In this document: one piece after another, positions 40,740-51,487 of the stretch
Numbering within the stretch: the first letter of the stretch is position 1
How the letters are laid out: each line of letters opens with the position of its first letter
DNA from: Lentzea albida
GTDB lineage: Bacteria > Actinomycetota > Actinomycetes > Mycobacteriales > Pseudonocardiaceae
DNA: 64,000 nucleotides
Reading direction: 5' to 3'
Assembly: GCF_900111005.1 (NCBI RefSeq)
Contig: NZ_FOFV01000001.1
Span: forward strand, 1,053,600-1,117,599
The notes under the pieces: generated by a model
What the model saw: the letters and a program-made list of their open reading frames with translations, nothing else
The model's database searches: none
What the model was told of the DNA's origin: nothing
Position numbers and translations under genes: made by a program

Positions 40740-41500
40740 TGCTCCCCGCCGACGACCTCGGTGAGCCGGTCCCGCTGGACCAGCCGCGACGAGTGGTCAG
40801 CCTGGTGCCTTCGATCACCGAGGCCGTCGCGCGGAGCGTGCCCGACTCCCTGGCCGGTGCCACGGACTACTGCACCCACCCGGCCGGTCTCGACGTCCAG
40901 CGGGTCGGCGGGTCGAAGTACCCGGACGTCGACAGAATCCTCGGGGTGAAGCCCGACCTGGTCGTCGCCAACTCCGAGGAGAACCGCCCGGAGGACGTGG
41001 ACCGGTTGCGCGCCAACGGGATCAACGTCTGGGTCACCGAGGCGCCGAAGACGGTGCCGATGGCGCTGGAGTCGTTGAGGCGGCTCTTCGCACTGGCCTG
41101 GGACCTCGAACCGGACTGGCTCACCGAGGCCGAGGAGCTGTGGCGCGACGCGAAACCGGCCGGGCTGACCGCGTTGATCCCCGTCTGGCGCCGCCCGTGG
41201 GTCGTCGTCGGCAGGGACACCTTCGCCACGGACGTGTTGCGCCGCCTGGGAATCGAGAACGTCTACGCGGACCACGAGGAGCGCTACCCGCGCCCCACCC
41301 TCGCCGAGCTCAACGAGCGGTGTCCAGACCTGGTCGTGCTGCCCGACGAGCCGTACGAGTTCACCCACGACGACGGCCCGGAGAGCTTCCCGGGGCTGCC
41401 GTACGTGCTCGTGAACGGCCGGCACCTCACCTGGTACGGGCCTTCGCTCGTGGAGGCAAAGCCTGCCCTGGAGAGAGCGCTCGACTACGGCCAGGGTTGA
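40739..41500 (+). CDS. Helical backbone metal receptor / BtuF-like protein
   Basis: 253 aa. The class III solute-binding fold is visible: RRVVSLVPSITEAVA, LAGATDYCTHPAG, VGGSKYPDVDRILGVKPDLVVANSEENRPEDVDRL. There is no signal peptide or lipobox, so this member probably works in the cytoplasm rather than delivering a ligand to an ABC transporter. The ligand (corrinoid or metal chelate) is not predictable. Start overlaps the previous stop by 1 nt (TGATG). Confidence 0.85.
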   Translation: MLPADDLGEPVPLDQPRRVVSLVPSITEAVARSVPDSLAGATDYCTHPAGLDVQRVGGSKYPDVDRILGVKPDLVVANSEENRPEDVDRLRANGINVWVTEAPKTVPMALESLRRLFALAWDLEPDWLTEAEELWRDAKPAGLTALIPVWRRPWVVVGRDTFATDVLRRLGIENVYADHEERYPRPTLAELNERCPDLVVLPDEPYEFTHDDGPESFPGLPYVLVNGRHLTWYGPSLVEAKPALERALDYGQG

Positions 41501-41505
41501 CAACT

Positions 41506-41528
41506 CCGGGTGGATTCGCGAAACCCGG
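41506..41528 (+). terminator. Weak hairpin, possible terminator
   Basis: CCGGGT (41506-41511) can pair with ACCCGG (41523-41528) around an 11-nt loop, just after the BtuF-like gene. Short stem without a T-run. Confidence 0.3.
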
Positions 41529-41550
41529 TGCGCTGCCAGGATTCTCGGCC

Positions 41551-41976
41551 ATGGGGAAACTAGCCGCGATCATCGCGACAGCCGCCGCCACCGTCACGCT
41601 CACCGCCCTCCCGGCGAGCGCCGAACCCGTTGTCGTGTACCAGCTCGCGGGCAGCAACCGCTGCCTCGCGGACGCGAGTGGCAACGTCGTCCTGAAGCCC
41701 TGCGACGAGATCGACGACCAGCAGCGCTGGATCGTCCCGATCAGCGGCGGCGTCGACTGGCCGCACAACATCGCGACCGACCGGTGCCTCGCCGCGACCT
41801 CCGCCGGTGACGTGCTGACGCAGGCGTGCACGACGAGCGCCGGCCAACGTTGGCGCCGCACGACGTCCGGAAGCTCCTTCCAGTTCCGCAACGTCGGCAC
41901 GAACAAGTGCCTGACGGCGACCGTCACCGTCGCGACCTGCACGACGGCGAGCGCGAAGTGGAACGCTCTGCGCTAG
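41551..41976 (+). CDS. Secreted ricin-type beta-trefoil lectin
   Basis: 141 aa. Signal peptide MGKLAAIIATAAATVTLTALPASA, then a single beta-trefoil: YQLAGSNRCLADASG, QRWIVP, IATDRCLAATSAGDVLTQACTTSAGQRWRR and NKCLTATVTVATC. Three QxW-like repeats with paired cysteines. Probably binds a sugar; it has no catalytic domain. The stop codon TAG is the inner three bases of the CTAG at the left end of the MITE. Confidence 0.9.
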   Translation: MGKLAAIIATAAATVTLTALPASAEPVVVYQLAGSNRCLADASGNVVLKPCDEIDDQQRWIVPISGGVDWPHNIATDRCLAATSAGDVLTQACTTSAGQRWRRTTSGSSFQFRNVGTNKCLTATVTVATCTTASAKWNALR

Positions 41977-41996
41977 GGCGCGTGTCGAAGTCCGGT
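41973..41996 (+). repeat. MITE terminal inverted repeat, left
   Basis: 24 bp, starts CTAGGGCGCGTGTCG; pairs with 42117-42140 with a single C/T difference at the ninth base. Confidence 0.85.
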
Positions 41997-42116
41997 CCGC
42001 GACCGCCGGGCCCGAGGCGGCCCCTGGCGGCACGGCCGAAACGCCCACGTACAACACCGGTACGCGGCCGTTCCGGCCGCACCACCAGGAACCACCTCAA
42101 GCGCGACGTTCATCGA

Positions 42117-43954
<1,838 letters not shown>

Positions 43955-43958
43955 AGGC

Positions 43959-44813
43959 TCAGTGGAAGGTGTGCTCGGGACCGGGGAACTGCTGCCCGCG
44001 CACCTCGTTGGCGAACTCGGTGGCCGCGCCGAGCATGATGTTGCCGATGTCCGCGTAGCGCTTCACGAACCGGGGCGCCTTGCCGCGGTTCAGGCCCATC
44101 ATGTCCTGCCACACCAGCACCTGGGCGTCGGTGTCCGGACCGGCGCCGATGCCCACGGTCGGGATGACGAGGTCGTGCGTGATCTGCTTCGCGACCTCGG
44201 CGGTCACCATCTCCAGCACGACCGCGAACGCGCCCGCCTCCTGCACGGCCAGCGCGTCCTGCACCACGACGTCGTGGTTGTCGTGGCGGCCCTGCACGCG
44301 GTAGCCGCCGAGCGCGTGCTCGGACTGCGGGGTGAAGCCGATGTGCGCCATGACCGGGATGCCCGCGGCCGTGATCGCGCGGATGTGCGGCGCGAAGTAG
44401 GCGCCGCCCTCCAGCTTGACCGCGTGCGCCTGGCCTTCCTTCATGAACCGGACGGCCGTCGCGACGGCCTGCTCGACCGACACCTGGTAGGAGCCGAACG
44501 GCAGGTCGGCGACCACGAGAGAGCGCTTGACCGAGCGGGACACCGCACGCACCAGCGGTACGAGTTCGTCGACCGTCACGGGCAGCGAGGTGTCGTTGCC
44601 GAAGACGGTGTTCGAGGCGGAGTCACCGACCAGCAGCACGGGGATGCCGGCCTCGTCGAAGATCTGGGCGGTGAAGGTGTCGTACGAGGTGAGCATGGGC
44701 CACGCCTCGCCGCGTTCCTTCATCTCACGCAGGTGGTGGACGCGAACGCGCTTGGCGGGGGCCTTCTGGCCCGCTCCGGAGCCGTAGGGCGCGGAAACTT
44801 CGGCAGTGGTCAT
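43959..44813 (-). CDS. panB: 3-methyl-2-oxobutanoate hydroxymethyltransferase
   Basis: 284 aa from ATG 44813, behind GAGGAAAGGAACG. First step of pantothenate synthesis, transferring hydroxymethyl from methylene-tetrahydrofolate to ketoisovalerate. Conserved segments: [62 protein letters not shown] and [26 protein letters not shown]. Complete. It is equivalent to mycobacterial Rv2225, which also sits near the tandem CaeA-type genes. Confidence 0.96.
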   Translation of the reverse strand: MTTAEVSAPYGSGAGQKAPAKRVRVHHLREMKERGEAWPMLTSYDTFTAQIFDEAGIPVLLVGDSASNTVFGNDTSLPVTVDELVPLVRAVSRSVKRSLVVADLPFGSYQVSVEQAVATAVRFMKEGQAHAVKLEGGAYFAPHIRAITAAGIPVMAHIGFTPQSEHALGGYRVQGRHDNHDVVVQDALAVQEAGAFAVVLEMVTAEVAKQITHDLVIPTVGIGAGPDTDAQVLVWQDMMGLNRGKAPRFVKRYADIGNIMLGAATEFANEVRGQQFPGPEHTFH

Positions 44814-44924
44814 CGTCGACCGTTCCTTTCCTCGAGGCCCACGTCGGTGGGTCCCCGGGCGCTTGTGCACGGTTGCCGAAGTCCAGAGTGGCACCGTTGA
44901 CCGGAAACGGAACGGAGATGCGGC

Positions 44925-44930
44925 TACCGT
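44925..44930 (+). promoter_or_regulatory. -10 box of the VOC gene
   Basis: TACCGT, 7 nt before GTG 44938; leaderless start predicted. Confidence 0.5.
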
Positions 44931-44937
44931 CACACGG

Positions 44938-45300
44938 GTGGCAGCACGAATCACAGAACTGGTACTCGACTGCACCGATCCCGAACGCCTTGCCACCTTC
45001 TGGGGGGAAGTCCTGGGCTACGAGGTGCTCGACCGCGACGACGACTCGGTGGAGATCGGACCGCCGGACAAGCGCACGACCCTGCTGTTCCTGCGCAACC
45101 ACGACCGCAAGCTGCAGAAGCTCCGCCTGCACATCGACGTGAAGGCCACGGACCGCTCGCAGGCCGAGGAGTTGGAGCGACTCCTCTCGCTCGGCGCCAC
45201 CCGCGTCGACATCGGCCAGGGCGAGGACGTGAGCTGGCACACCCTCGCCGACCCGGAGGGCAACGAGTTCTGCCTGCTCAGCGGTCGGGCAGACCCCTGA
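44938..45300 (+). CDS. VOC family protein
   Basis: 120 aa from GTG 44938 (a longer frame upstream runs through the panB promoter). Glyoxalase/bleomycin-resistance fold: [28 protein letters not shown] at the start and [16 protein letters not shown] at the end, with the metal His/Glu positions LHIDV and NEF. Typical of single-domain actinobacterial VOC proteins of unknown substrate. The last 23 nt overlap the convergent hydrolase gene. Confidence 0.88.
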   Translation: MAARITELVLDCTDPERLATFWGEVLGYEVLDRDDDSVEIGPPDKRTTLLFLRNHDRKLQKLRLHIDVKATDRSQAEELERLLSLGATRVDIGQGEDVSWHTLADPEGNEFCLLSGRADP

Positions 45301-46117
45301 GTACTTCCCGGACGGCCATGACCACGGCGTCCGGCCGGTCCATCTGGATCATGTGACGGCTGCCGGGCACCGGCACGTTGCGTCCCCACGGCACGAGGGC
45401 GGCCAACGACCGGTGCTCCGGCCAGACCTTCCGTCCGGCCGTGAGCACGAGCCACGGCACACGGGGCAACGGCCGGCGCGTCCGCAGCCGTTCCAGGGTC
45501 GCCACCTGGCCGGGGTAGGACGCGAGCTCCCACAACACCGCCCGCCCGACACCGGGCCGCCGGTAGACCATCTCGACCAGGTCGGCGGGTGCGGGATCGG
45601 TGACGCCGAGCGTCGAGACCGCCGTCAGCAGGTTGCGGAACGAGTGCCCGTAGCGCCGCGTGATCCGGGCGCCGAGCCAGCGGCTGCCGAACGCCCGCAC
45701 GCCCTGCGCGAGCACCGCCGACACGTCGAACGGGGCTCCCGCGCCCGGCGTCTCGGTGTCCGGGTCCAGCAGGACCACCCCGTCGACCCGGTGCGGCCGC
45801 AGCCGCGCGTAGGCCTCGACGTGCATCGACGCCATCGAGTGTCCGATCAGGACCGCGCTCGGCACCCCGCGCAGCACGGCGTCGAGCACCGCCACCTCCC
45901 GCGCGAGCGACGGCCCGCGCCGGGCGGGACCGCTCAGCCCGAGCCCGGGCCGGTCGAACACGATCACCCGCGCGAGTGGTGCGAGCAGCCGCACGGTCCG
46001 GTCCCAGTCGAACCACGCACCGCCCAGGCCCGAGCTGAGCACGACGACGGGTCCGTCGACACGCCCGGACGCCGCGACATGCACCCGCCCGGCGGAAGAC
46101 GGGATCATGGCGGTCAT
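45278..46117 (-). CDS. Alpha/beta hydrolase
   Basis: 279 aa from ATG 46117. VVVLSSGLGGAWFDWDRTVRLLAPLARVIVFDRPGLGLSG, nucleophile in IGHSMASMHVEAYA, acid in LLDPDTETPG-type and a terminal His in GSRHMIQMDRPDAV. No signal peptide. Substrate unknown. Divergent from lysX with 21 nt between the two starts. Confidence 0.9.
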   Translation of the reverse strand: MTAMIPSSAGRVHVAASGRVDGPVVVLSSGLGGAWFDWDRTVRLLAPLARVIVFDRPGLGLSGPARRGPSLAREVAVLDAVLRGVPSAVLIGHSMASMHVEAYARLRPHRVDGVVLLDPDTETPGAGAPFDVSAVLAQGVRAFGSRWLGARITRRYGHSFRNLLTAVSTLGVTDPAPADLVEMVYRRPGVGRAVLWELASYPGQVATLERLRTRRPLPRVPWLVLTAGRKVWPEHRSLAALVPWGRNVPVPGSRHMIQMDRPDAVVMAVREVLRGLPDR

Positions 46118-46138
46118 CGGCTGACCTCGGGAGTGGTA

Positions 46139-49100
46139 GTGGCACCGGCGTGGAAGTGGAAGACCGCGGGGGCGATCGCGACGATCGTCCAGCTGGCCGG
46201 GGTGTTGTCGCTGCTCAGGGTGATCCTGCCCGAGGAGAGCTGGTTCACCGACGTCGCGGACGGCATCGGGTACTTCTTCGGTCTGCCGATCGACGGCAAC
46301 CTGTTCATCGCCATGGTCTTCTTCGTCCTCGGCGCCGCCCTGCGCAGGCACAAGCGAGCGGCGCTGTGGACGCTGCTGCTGTTCCAGCTCCTGGGCCTGC
46401 TGCTGGTCGGGTTCATCATGGTCATCTTGGCCCTGGCGCCTGAAGAAGTCCTGGACGAGGGCGAGAAGCCGCACTGGGTGTTCCTCGGTGTCGGCGTCGC
46501 GACCTCGCTGGTGCTGGTGACGCTGCTGTTCGTGGTGCGCGACGCGTTCCCCGCCCGGCTGGCCCGCGGCGCGTGGCTGCGGGCGCTCGTGTCGTTCGTG
46601 GTGGGCATGATCGCGCTGATCGGCGTCGGCTGGGCCCTCACCGAGGTGTTCCCCGGGAAGCTGGTCGCGCAGACCGACAAGCTCGCGTGGGCGGCGAACC
46701 AGGCCACGGGTGAGGTCGTGCGGCTGGGCCGGCTCGACATCCCCGAGGGCCCGCAGTGGCTGAGCGTGGTGCTGGGCCTCGGTGGCGCGCTCGTCGCGGT
46801 CCGCGCGATGTACCTGTTCTTCCGCGGTGTCCGCACCCAGAGCATGATCACCCCCGAGCAGGAGCTGGACGTGCGCCGGCTGCTCGCGGCCGACGGCGAG
46901 CCCGACTCGCTGGGCTACTTCGCCACCCGGCGCGACAAGAGCGTCGTGTTCGCGGCATCGGGTCGTGCCGCCCTGACGTACCGCGTGATCGGCGGCGTGA
47001 CGCTCGCGTCGGCCGACCCGATCGGCGACGAGGAGCACTGGCCCGAGGCCGTGCGCGCGTGGCTGGCCGAGGCGCGCACGTACGGCTGGATGCCCGGCGT
47101 GCTCGGCGCGTCCGAACGCGGTGCGCAGGTCTACTCCGACGCCGGGCTGAAGGCGCTGGAGATCGGGGACGAGGCGATCCTCGACGTCCGCCGGTTCGTG
47201 CTCGCCGGTCCGGAGCGCAAGGGGCTGCGCCAGGCCGTGTCCCGTGTCGAACGGGCCGGGTACACCACCCGCGTCCGCCGCCACAGCGAGATCGCGCCGG
47301 ACGAGATGGCGTCCATCCTGGACCTGGCGGAGGCGTGGCGCGGTGCCGAGACCGAGCGCGGGTTCTCGATGGCGTTGGGGCGCCTGGGAGATCCGAGCGA
47401 CGGCCGGTGCGTGATGGTCGAGGCCTACGACGCCTCAGGTGCGTTGCGCGGCCTGCTGTCGTTCGTGCCGTGGGGCCGTCGCGGGGTCTCGCTGGACTTG
47501 ATGCGGCGCGACCGTGCTGCGGAGAACGGCCTCAACGAGTACATGGTCGCCCAGCTCGCGGCCGCCGCCGGACATCTCGGCGTGCAACGGATCTCGCTCA
47601 ACTTCGCGATGTTCCGCGCGGTGTTCGAGGAGGGCGAGAAGATCGGCGCCGGCCCGGTGCTGCGGGCGTGGCGGAGCGTGCTGTCGCTCGCCTCGCGGTT
47701 CTTCCAGCTGGAGTCGCTGTACCGGTCGAACGCCAAGTACCTGCCGGAGTGGGAACCGCGTTTCCTCTGCTACCAGCGCTCGCGGTCGTTGCCGCGGGTC
47801 AGCATCGCCGCCGGTGTCGCCGAGGGGTTCGTGCCGTCGCTGCGGTCGTTGCGCAAGCGGGCGTTGCAGAAGACGGACGTCAGCGACGACTTCGCGGCCC
47901 GCGTGGCCGAGATCGACGCGATCCGGGTCGAGCCGAAGTCCGTGCGCAGGCCCGAGCAGGTCCGGGTGCGGATCGCGAAGGTCGAACGGCTCCTGTCGCA
48001 GGGCGTCGACCCGTACCCGGTCGGGTTCGCCCGCACGGATCTCCTCGCCGGGGCACGGGAACGCTTCGGCGAGGAGGTGTCGGTCACCGGCCGCGTGGTG
48101 GCGTTGCGGGAGATGGGCAGGCTCTGCTTCGCGCGGGTGCGGGACTTCAGCGGCGAGATCCAGCTGATGCTGACCGCCGACTCGCTGGGCGACGCGCTGG
48201 CGTCGTGGAAGTCGGACGTCGACCTCGGCGACCACGTCGGCGTGACCGGACGCGTGATCAAGTCCGACCACGGCGAGATCTCGGTGCTCGCGTCGTCGTG
48301 GACGATGACCGCGAAGTGTCTGCACCCGTTGCCGGACAAGCGGAAGGGTTTCACCGACCCGGAGGCCCGCGTCCGCCAGCGCTACCTCGACCTGGTGGTC
48401 AACTCCGACTCGGCGCACCTGCTGAAGCTGCGCAGCGACGTCATCCGCAGCGTGCGGGAGTTCCTGCACGCGCAGGAGTACCTCGAGGTCGAGACGCCGA
48501 TGCTGCAGGCGGTGCACGGCGGCGCGAACGCCCGGCCGTTCGTCACCCACATCAACGCCTACGACATGCGGATGTACCTGCGGATCGCGCCGGAACTGTA
48601 TTTGAAACGGCTCTGCGTCGCCGGTGTGGACCGGGTGTTCGAGCTGAACCGCAACTTCCGCAACGAGGGCGCGGACGCGACCCACAACCCCGAGTTCACG
48701 ATGCTGGAGGCCTACCAGTCCTATGCGGACTACCGGGTCATGCTCGACCTCGTGCGCGCGTTGATCCAGCACGCGGCGCGCGAAGCGTTCGGCGAGGAGG
48801 TCGCACACCGGCCCGAGGGCGTCTTCGACATCTCGGGGGAGTGGCCGGTGGTTCCGGTCTACACGGCGGTCTCCTCGGCTCTGGGCGTTGAGGTCACCCC
48901 GGACACGTCCGTCACCGACCTGCGGTCGTTGCTGGGCGCGCGGGGCGTGGAGGTCAACGAGGACTGGGACCACGGCCAGCTGGTGCAGGAGGCGTACGAC
49001 TCGTTCGTCGAGGCGAACACCGTCGGCCCGACCTTCTACATCGACTTCCCGACGTCGGTGTCGCCGCTGACCCGGCAGCACCGCGTCGACCCTCGCCTGG

Positions 49101-49381
49101 CCGAGCGGTGGGACCTGGTGGCGTTCGGCGCGGAGATCGGCACGGCCTACTCGGAGCTGACCGACCCGCTGGAGCAGCGGCGACGGCTGGAGGCGCAGTC
49201 GCTGAAGGCCGCGTCCGGTGACGTCGAGGCGATGGAGCTGGACGAGGACTTCCTGCGGGCGCTGGAGCACGGCATGCCGCCGACCGGGGGGCTCGGCATG
49301 GGCGTCGACCGGTTGCTGATGATGCTGACCGGCACGTCGATCCGGCAGACCGTGCTGTTCCCGTTCGTCCGGCCCCAGTGA
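46139..49381 (+). CDS. lysX: Bifunctional lysylphosphatidylglycerol synthetase / lysine-tRNA ligase
   Basis: 1080 aa. Residues 1 to about 240 are six or so membrane segments; 240-560 is an MprF-type transferase (LGYFATRRDKSVVFAASGRAALTYRVIGGVTLASADPIG, NEYMVAQLAAAAGHLGVQRISLNFAMFR); from about 600 an OB fold and a class II lysyl-tRNA synthetase (RNEGADATHNPEFTMLEAYQSYADY, GMGVDRLLMML). It charges lysine onto tRNA and then onto phosphatidylglycerol, making the envelope more resistant to cationic peptides. Start 46139 fits GGGAG; 46133 is an alternative. Confidence 0.96.
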   Translation: MAPAWKWKTAGAIATIVQLAGVLSLLRVILPEESWFTDVADGIGYFFGLPIDGNLFIAMVFFVLGAALRRHKRAALWTLLLFQLLGLLLVGFIMVILALAPEEVLDEGEKPHWVFLGVGVATSLVLVTLLFVVRDAFPARLARGAWLRALVSFVVGMIALIGVGWALTEVFPGKLVAQTDKLAWAANQATGEVVRLGRLDIPEGPQWLSVVLGLGGALVAVRAMYLFFRGVRTQSMITPEQELDVRRLLAADGEPDSLGYFATRRDKSVVFAASGRAALTYRVIGGVTLASADPIGDEEHWPEAVRAWLAEARTYGWMPGVLGASERGAQVYSDAGLKALEIGDEAILDVRRFVLAGPERKGLRQAVSRVERAGYTTRVRRHSEIAPDEMASILDLAEAWRGAETERGFSMALGRLGDPSDGRCVMVEAYDASGALRGLLSFVPWGRRGVSLDLMRRDRAAENGLNEYMVAQLAAAAGHLGVQRISLNFAMFRAVFEEGEKIGAGPVLRAWRSVLSLASRFFQLESLYRSNAKYLPEWEPRFLCYQRSRSLPRVSIAAGVAEGFVPSLRSLRKRALQKTDVSDDFAARVAEIDAIRVEPKSVRRPEQVRVRIAKVERLLSQGVDPYPVGFARTDLLAGARERFGEEVSVTGRVVALREMGRLCFARVRDFSGEIQLMLTADSLGDALASWKSDVDLGDHVGVTGRVIKSDHGEISVLASSWTMTAKCLHPLPDKRKGFTDPEARVRQRYLDLVVNSDSAHLLKLRSDVIRSVREFLHAQEYLEVETPMLQAVHGGANARPFVTHINAYDMRMYLRIAPELYLKRLCVAGVDRVFELNRNFRNEGADATHNPEFTMLEAYQSYADYRVMLDLVRALIQHAAREAFGEEVAHRPEGVFDISGEWPVVPVYTAVSSALGVEVTPDTSVTDLRSLLGARGVEVNEDWDHGQLVQEAYDSFVEANTVGPTFYIDFPTSVSPLTRQHRVDPRLAERWDLVAFGAEIGTAYSELTDPLEQRRRLEAQSLKAASGDVEAMELDEDFLRALEHGMPPTGGLGMGVDRLLMMLTGTSIRQTVLFPFVRPQ

Positions 49382-49400
49382 TCAGGCCCAGTGATCCGGC

Positions 49401-50048
49401 TCAGTGGTCCAGGTACGCCAGGACCGCTTGCACCCGGCGGTCGCCTGAGCCGTCCTCGCTGTTGAGGCCGAGCTTCAGGAACACGTTGCCGATGTGCTTG
49501 TGCACGGCTCCCGCGCTGAGGACGAGCTTCTCGCCGATGGCGGCGTTCGACAGCCCTTCCGCCATCAGTCCGAGGACCTCGCGTTCGCGCGGAGACAACA
49601 CACTCAGCGCGTCGTCCGCCTTGCGCCGCACGAGGAGTTGTGACACGACCTCGGGGTCGAGCGCCGTGCCGCCGTTCGCGACGCGGTGCAGCGAGTCGAG
49701 GAAGTCCGCGACCTTGCCGACGCGTTCCTTCAGGAGGTAACCGACGCCGCCGTTGGTGCCGGCGAGCAGTTCGTGCGCGTAGCTCTGCTCGACCCATGCG
49801 GACAGGACCAGCACGGCCAGCTTCGGGTGCCGTCGCCGTGCCTCCACCGCGGCCCGCAGGCCCTCGTCGGTGAACGTCGGCGGCATCCGCACGTCGACGA
49901 CGGCGATGTCCGGCTCGTGCTCGGCGACGGCCACCAGGAAGTCGTCCGGGTTGTCGGTCGCCGCCGCCACTTCGATGCCTTCGTTGCGCAGCAACAACGT
50001 CAGCCCTTCGCGGAGCAGGGCGTCGTCTTCGGCGATCACGATGCGCAT
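49401..50048 (-). CDS. LuxR/NarL-type response regulator
   Basis: 215 aa from ATG 50048. Receiver: MRIVIAEDDALLREGL (acidic pair), phospho-acceptor Asp in DIAVVDVRMPP, Lys in GYLLKERVG. C-terminal LuxR HTH: LSPREREVLGLMAEGLSNAAIGEKLVLSAGAVHKHIGNVFLKLGL. Four nt follow the kinase gene stop, so they form one two-component system. Ends facing lysX. The DNA targets are unknown. Confidence 0.95.
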   Translation of the reverse strand: MRIVIAEDDALLREGLTLLLRNEGIEVAAATDNPDDFLVAVAEHEPDIAVVDVRMPPTFTDEGLRAAVEARRRHPKLAVLVLSAWVEQSYAHELLAGTNGGVGYLLKERVGKVADFLDSLHRVANGGTALDPEVVSQLLVRRKADDALSVLSPREREVLGLMAEGLSNAAIGEKLVLSAGAVHKHIGNVFLKLGLNSEDGSGDRRVQAVLAYLDH

Positions 50049-50052
50049 GAGT

Positions 50053-51243
50053 TCACTTCCCCACAGGTAGCACGACGGTGAGAACGGTAGGGCCACCCTC
50101 GGGACTGCTCACTTCCGCGGTGCCGTCGAGCGCCGCGACCCTGCCGCGAATGCCGTCCAGCCCCGTCCCCTGCTTCTCGTCCGCGCCGCCCTTGCCGTCG
50201 TCGTGGACGACCACGGCGAGCCGGTCCCGGTCGAGGTTCAGGCTGACCCACGCGTGCCGGGCACCGCTGTGCTTGGCCACGTTCGTCAAGGCCTCGGCCA
50301 CCGCGAAGTACGCCGCCGCCTCCACCGCCGCCGGCAGCCTGCCCAGGTGCTCGGCCGTGAGCACGCACGGCACCGGGCACCGCGCCGCGAGCGCCTGGAT
50401 CGCGCCGTCCAGCCCCAGGTCCTCCAGCACCGGCGGGTGGATGCTGCGCACGACGTTGCGGAGTTCTTCGAGGGCGTCCCCCGCCGCGTCCTGCGCCCGC
50501 AGCAACGCCTGCAACGCGTTGTCGGGGTTCTGCTTGAGCGTCCGCTCCGCGATGCCGAGCATCATGACGACGCCGACCAGCTTGTTCTGCGTGCCGTCGT
50601 GCAGGTTCCGCTCGATGCGCCGCAGCTCGGCCCCGTGCGCCTGCAGCGCGGCGGCACGGGTGGCGACGACCTCGGCGAGCCGCTTCTCGAGCGACGCCTT
50701 GGGCGGCGACAGCATCTTGCCCGCCCACCGCGCGTCGAGGTTCGCGAGCTTCGGGAACTGCAGGACGACCAGCCAGAGCACGAGCGCGATGGGCACGCTC
50801 AGCAACGCCTTCGGCCAGGAGTCGACGTGGACGCCGAACGAGTTGTCGTTGCCGCCGGGGATCATCCACCACGTCAGCATTACGAACGGCTGCTGGATCA
50901 ACGAGCCGGGGATCCCGATCGCGAGCGCCCCGAACACCGTGCCGAACAGGGCGTGCGTGACCAGCCACAACCCCTCGCGCCGGCTCTCCGGATCGGCCAG
51001 CACCCGCTGGGCCCGGTGCAGCCACGGCCCGTCGAGCGGCGGCGGTGACGGCAGCTCGACCCCGGTGTAGCGGGCGAGCCGCCGCCGGTCGAAGTCGACG
51101 ATCCGGCGCACGTACGGCGCGGTGATCGGCAGCAACGGCAGGACCACCACCGACAGCAACAGGATGCCCAGCGCGAGCCACGAGGCGATGGCCGTCAACA
51201 GGCCGCTCGCCAGGTAGACGATCGCGGCCCAGATCCGTTTCAT
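50053..51243 (-). CDS. Sensor histidine kinase (HisKA_3)
   Basis: 396 aa from ATG 51243. Four or so membrane segments in residues 1-175 form a 'sensor' domain (LASGLLTAIASWLALGILLLSVVVLPLL, LFGTVFGALAIGIPG, LLSVPIALVLWLVVLQF). The phospho-His is in RIERNLHDGTQNKLVGVVMMLG, and the ATPase has EALTNVAKHSGARHAWV and DDGKGGADEKQGTGLDGIRGRVAAL. Typical NarL-type kinase that probably senses membrane stress; its neighbour lysX modifies the membrane. Confidence 0.94.
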   Translation of the reverse strand: MKRIWAAIVYLASGLLTAIASWLALGILLLSVVVLPLLPITAPYVRRIVDFDRRRLARYTGVELPSPPPLDGPWLHRAQRVLADPESRREGLWLVTHALFGTVFGALAIGIPGSLIQQPFVMLTWWMIPGGNDNSFGVHVDSWPKALLSVPIALVLWLVVLQFPKLANLDARWAGKMLSPPKASLEKRLAEVVATRAAALQAHGAELRRIERNLHDGTQNKLVGVVMMLGIAERTLKQNPDNALQALLRAQDAAGDALEELRNVVRSIHPPVLEDLGLDGAIQALAARCPVPCVLTAEHLGRLPAAVEAAAYFAVAEALTNVAKHSGARHAWVSLNLDRDRLAVVVHDDGKGGADEKQGTGLDGIRGRVAALDGTAEVSSPEGGPTVLTVVLPVGK

Positions 51244-51487
51244 GCCGAGAAACCTAACGGTCCGACCTGGGGCGGCGCGGTACAGCAGGCTCCACTCTCG
51301 TCCCGGGAGCCCAGGCCACCGCGAGGGCCACCGGCCCTCGGCGGGAGGCGCTCGCGCGTCCCGACCGCGTCCGGCACACGAGAGTCAGCGCTCGCGCCAC
51401 GCGCCGCCGTGCGCGGGGCGGCCCGCGATCCTCAGGCCTGGCACCGCCCGCCGTCGTCTCGCACCACCCGCGCGTCAGCCCGAGCCC
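51244..51487. other. 244-nt intergenic stretch
   Basis: Between the kinase start and the nadE stop, very GC-rich, with no frame that looks coding and no clear hairpin. It must hold the kinase promoter, but no good -35/-10 pair was seen. Confidence 0.4.

Noticed and set aside
51244..51487. A coding continuation of nadE or a small gene in the gap
   Set aside because: Frames there show no conserved pattern or ribosome site, and nadE ends at a stop after a complete synthetase domain.
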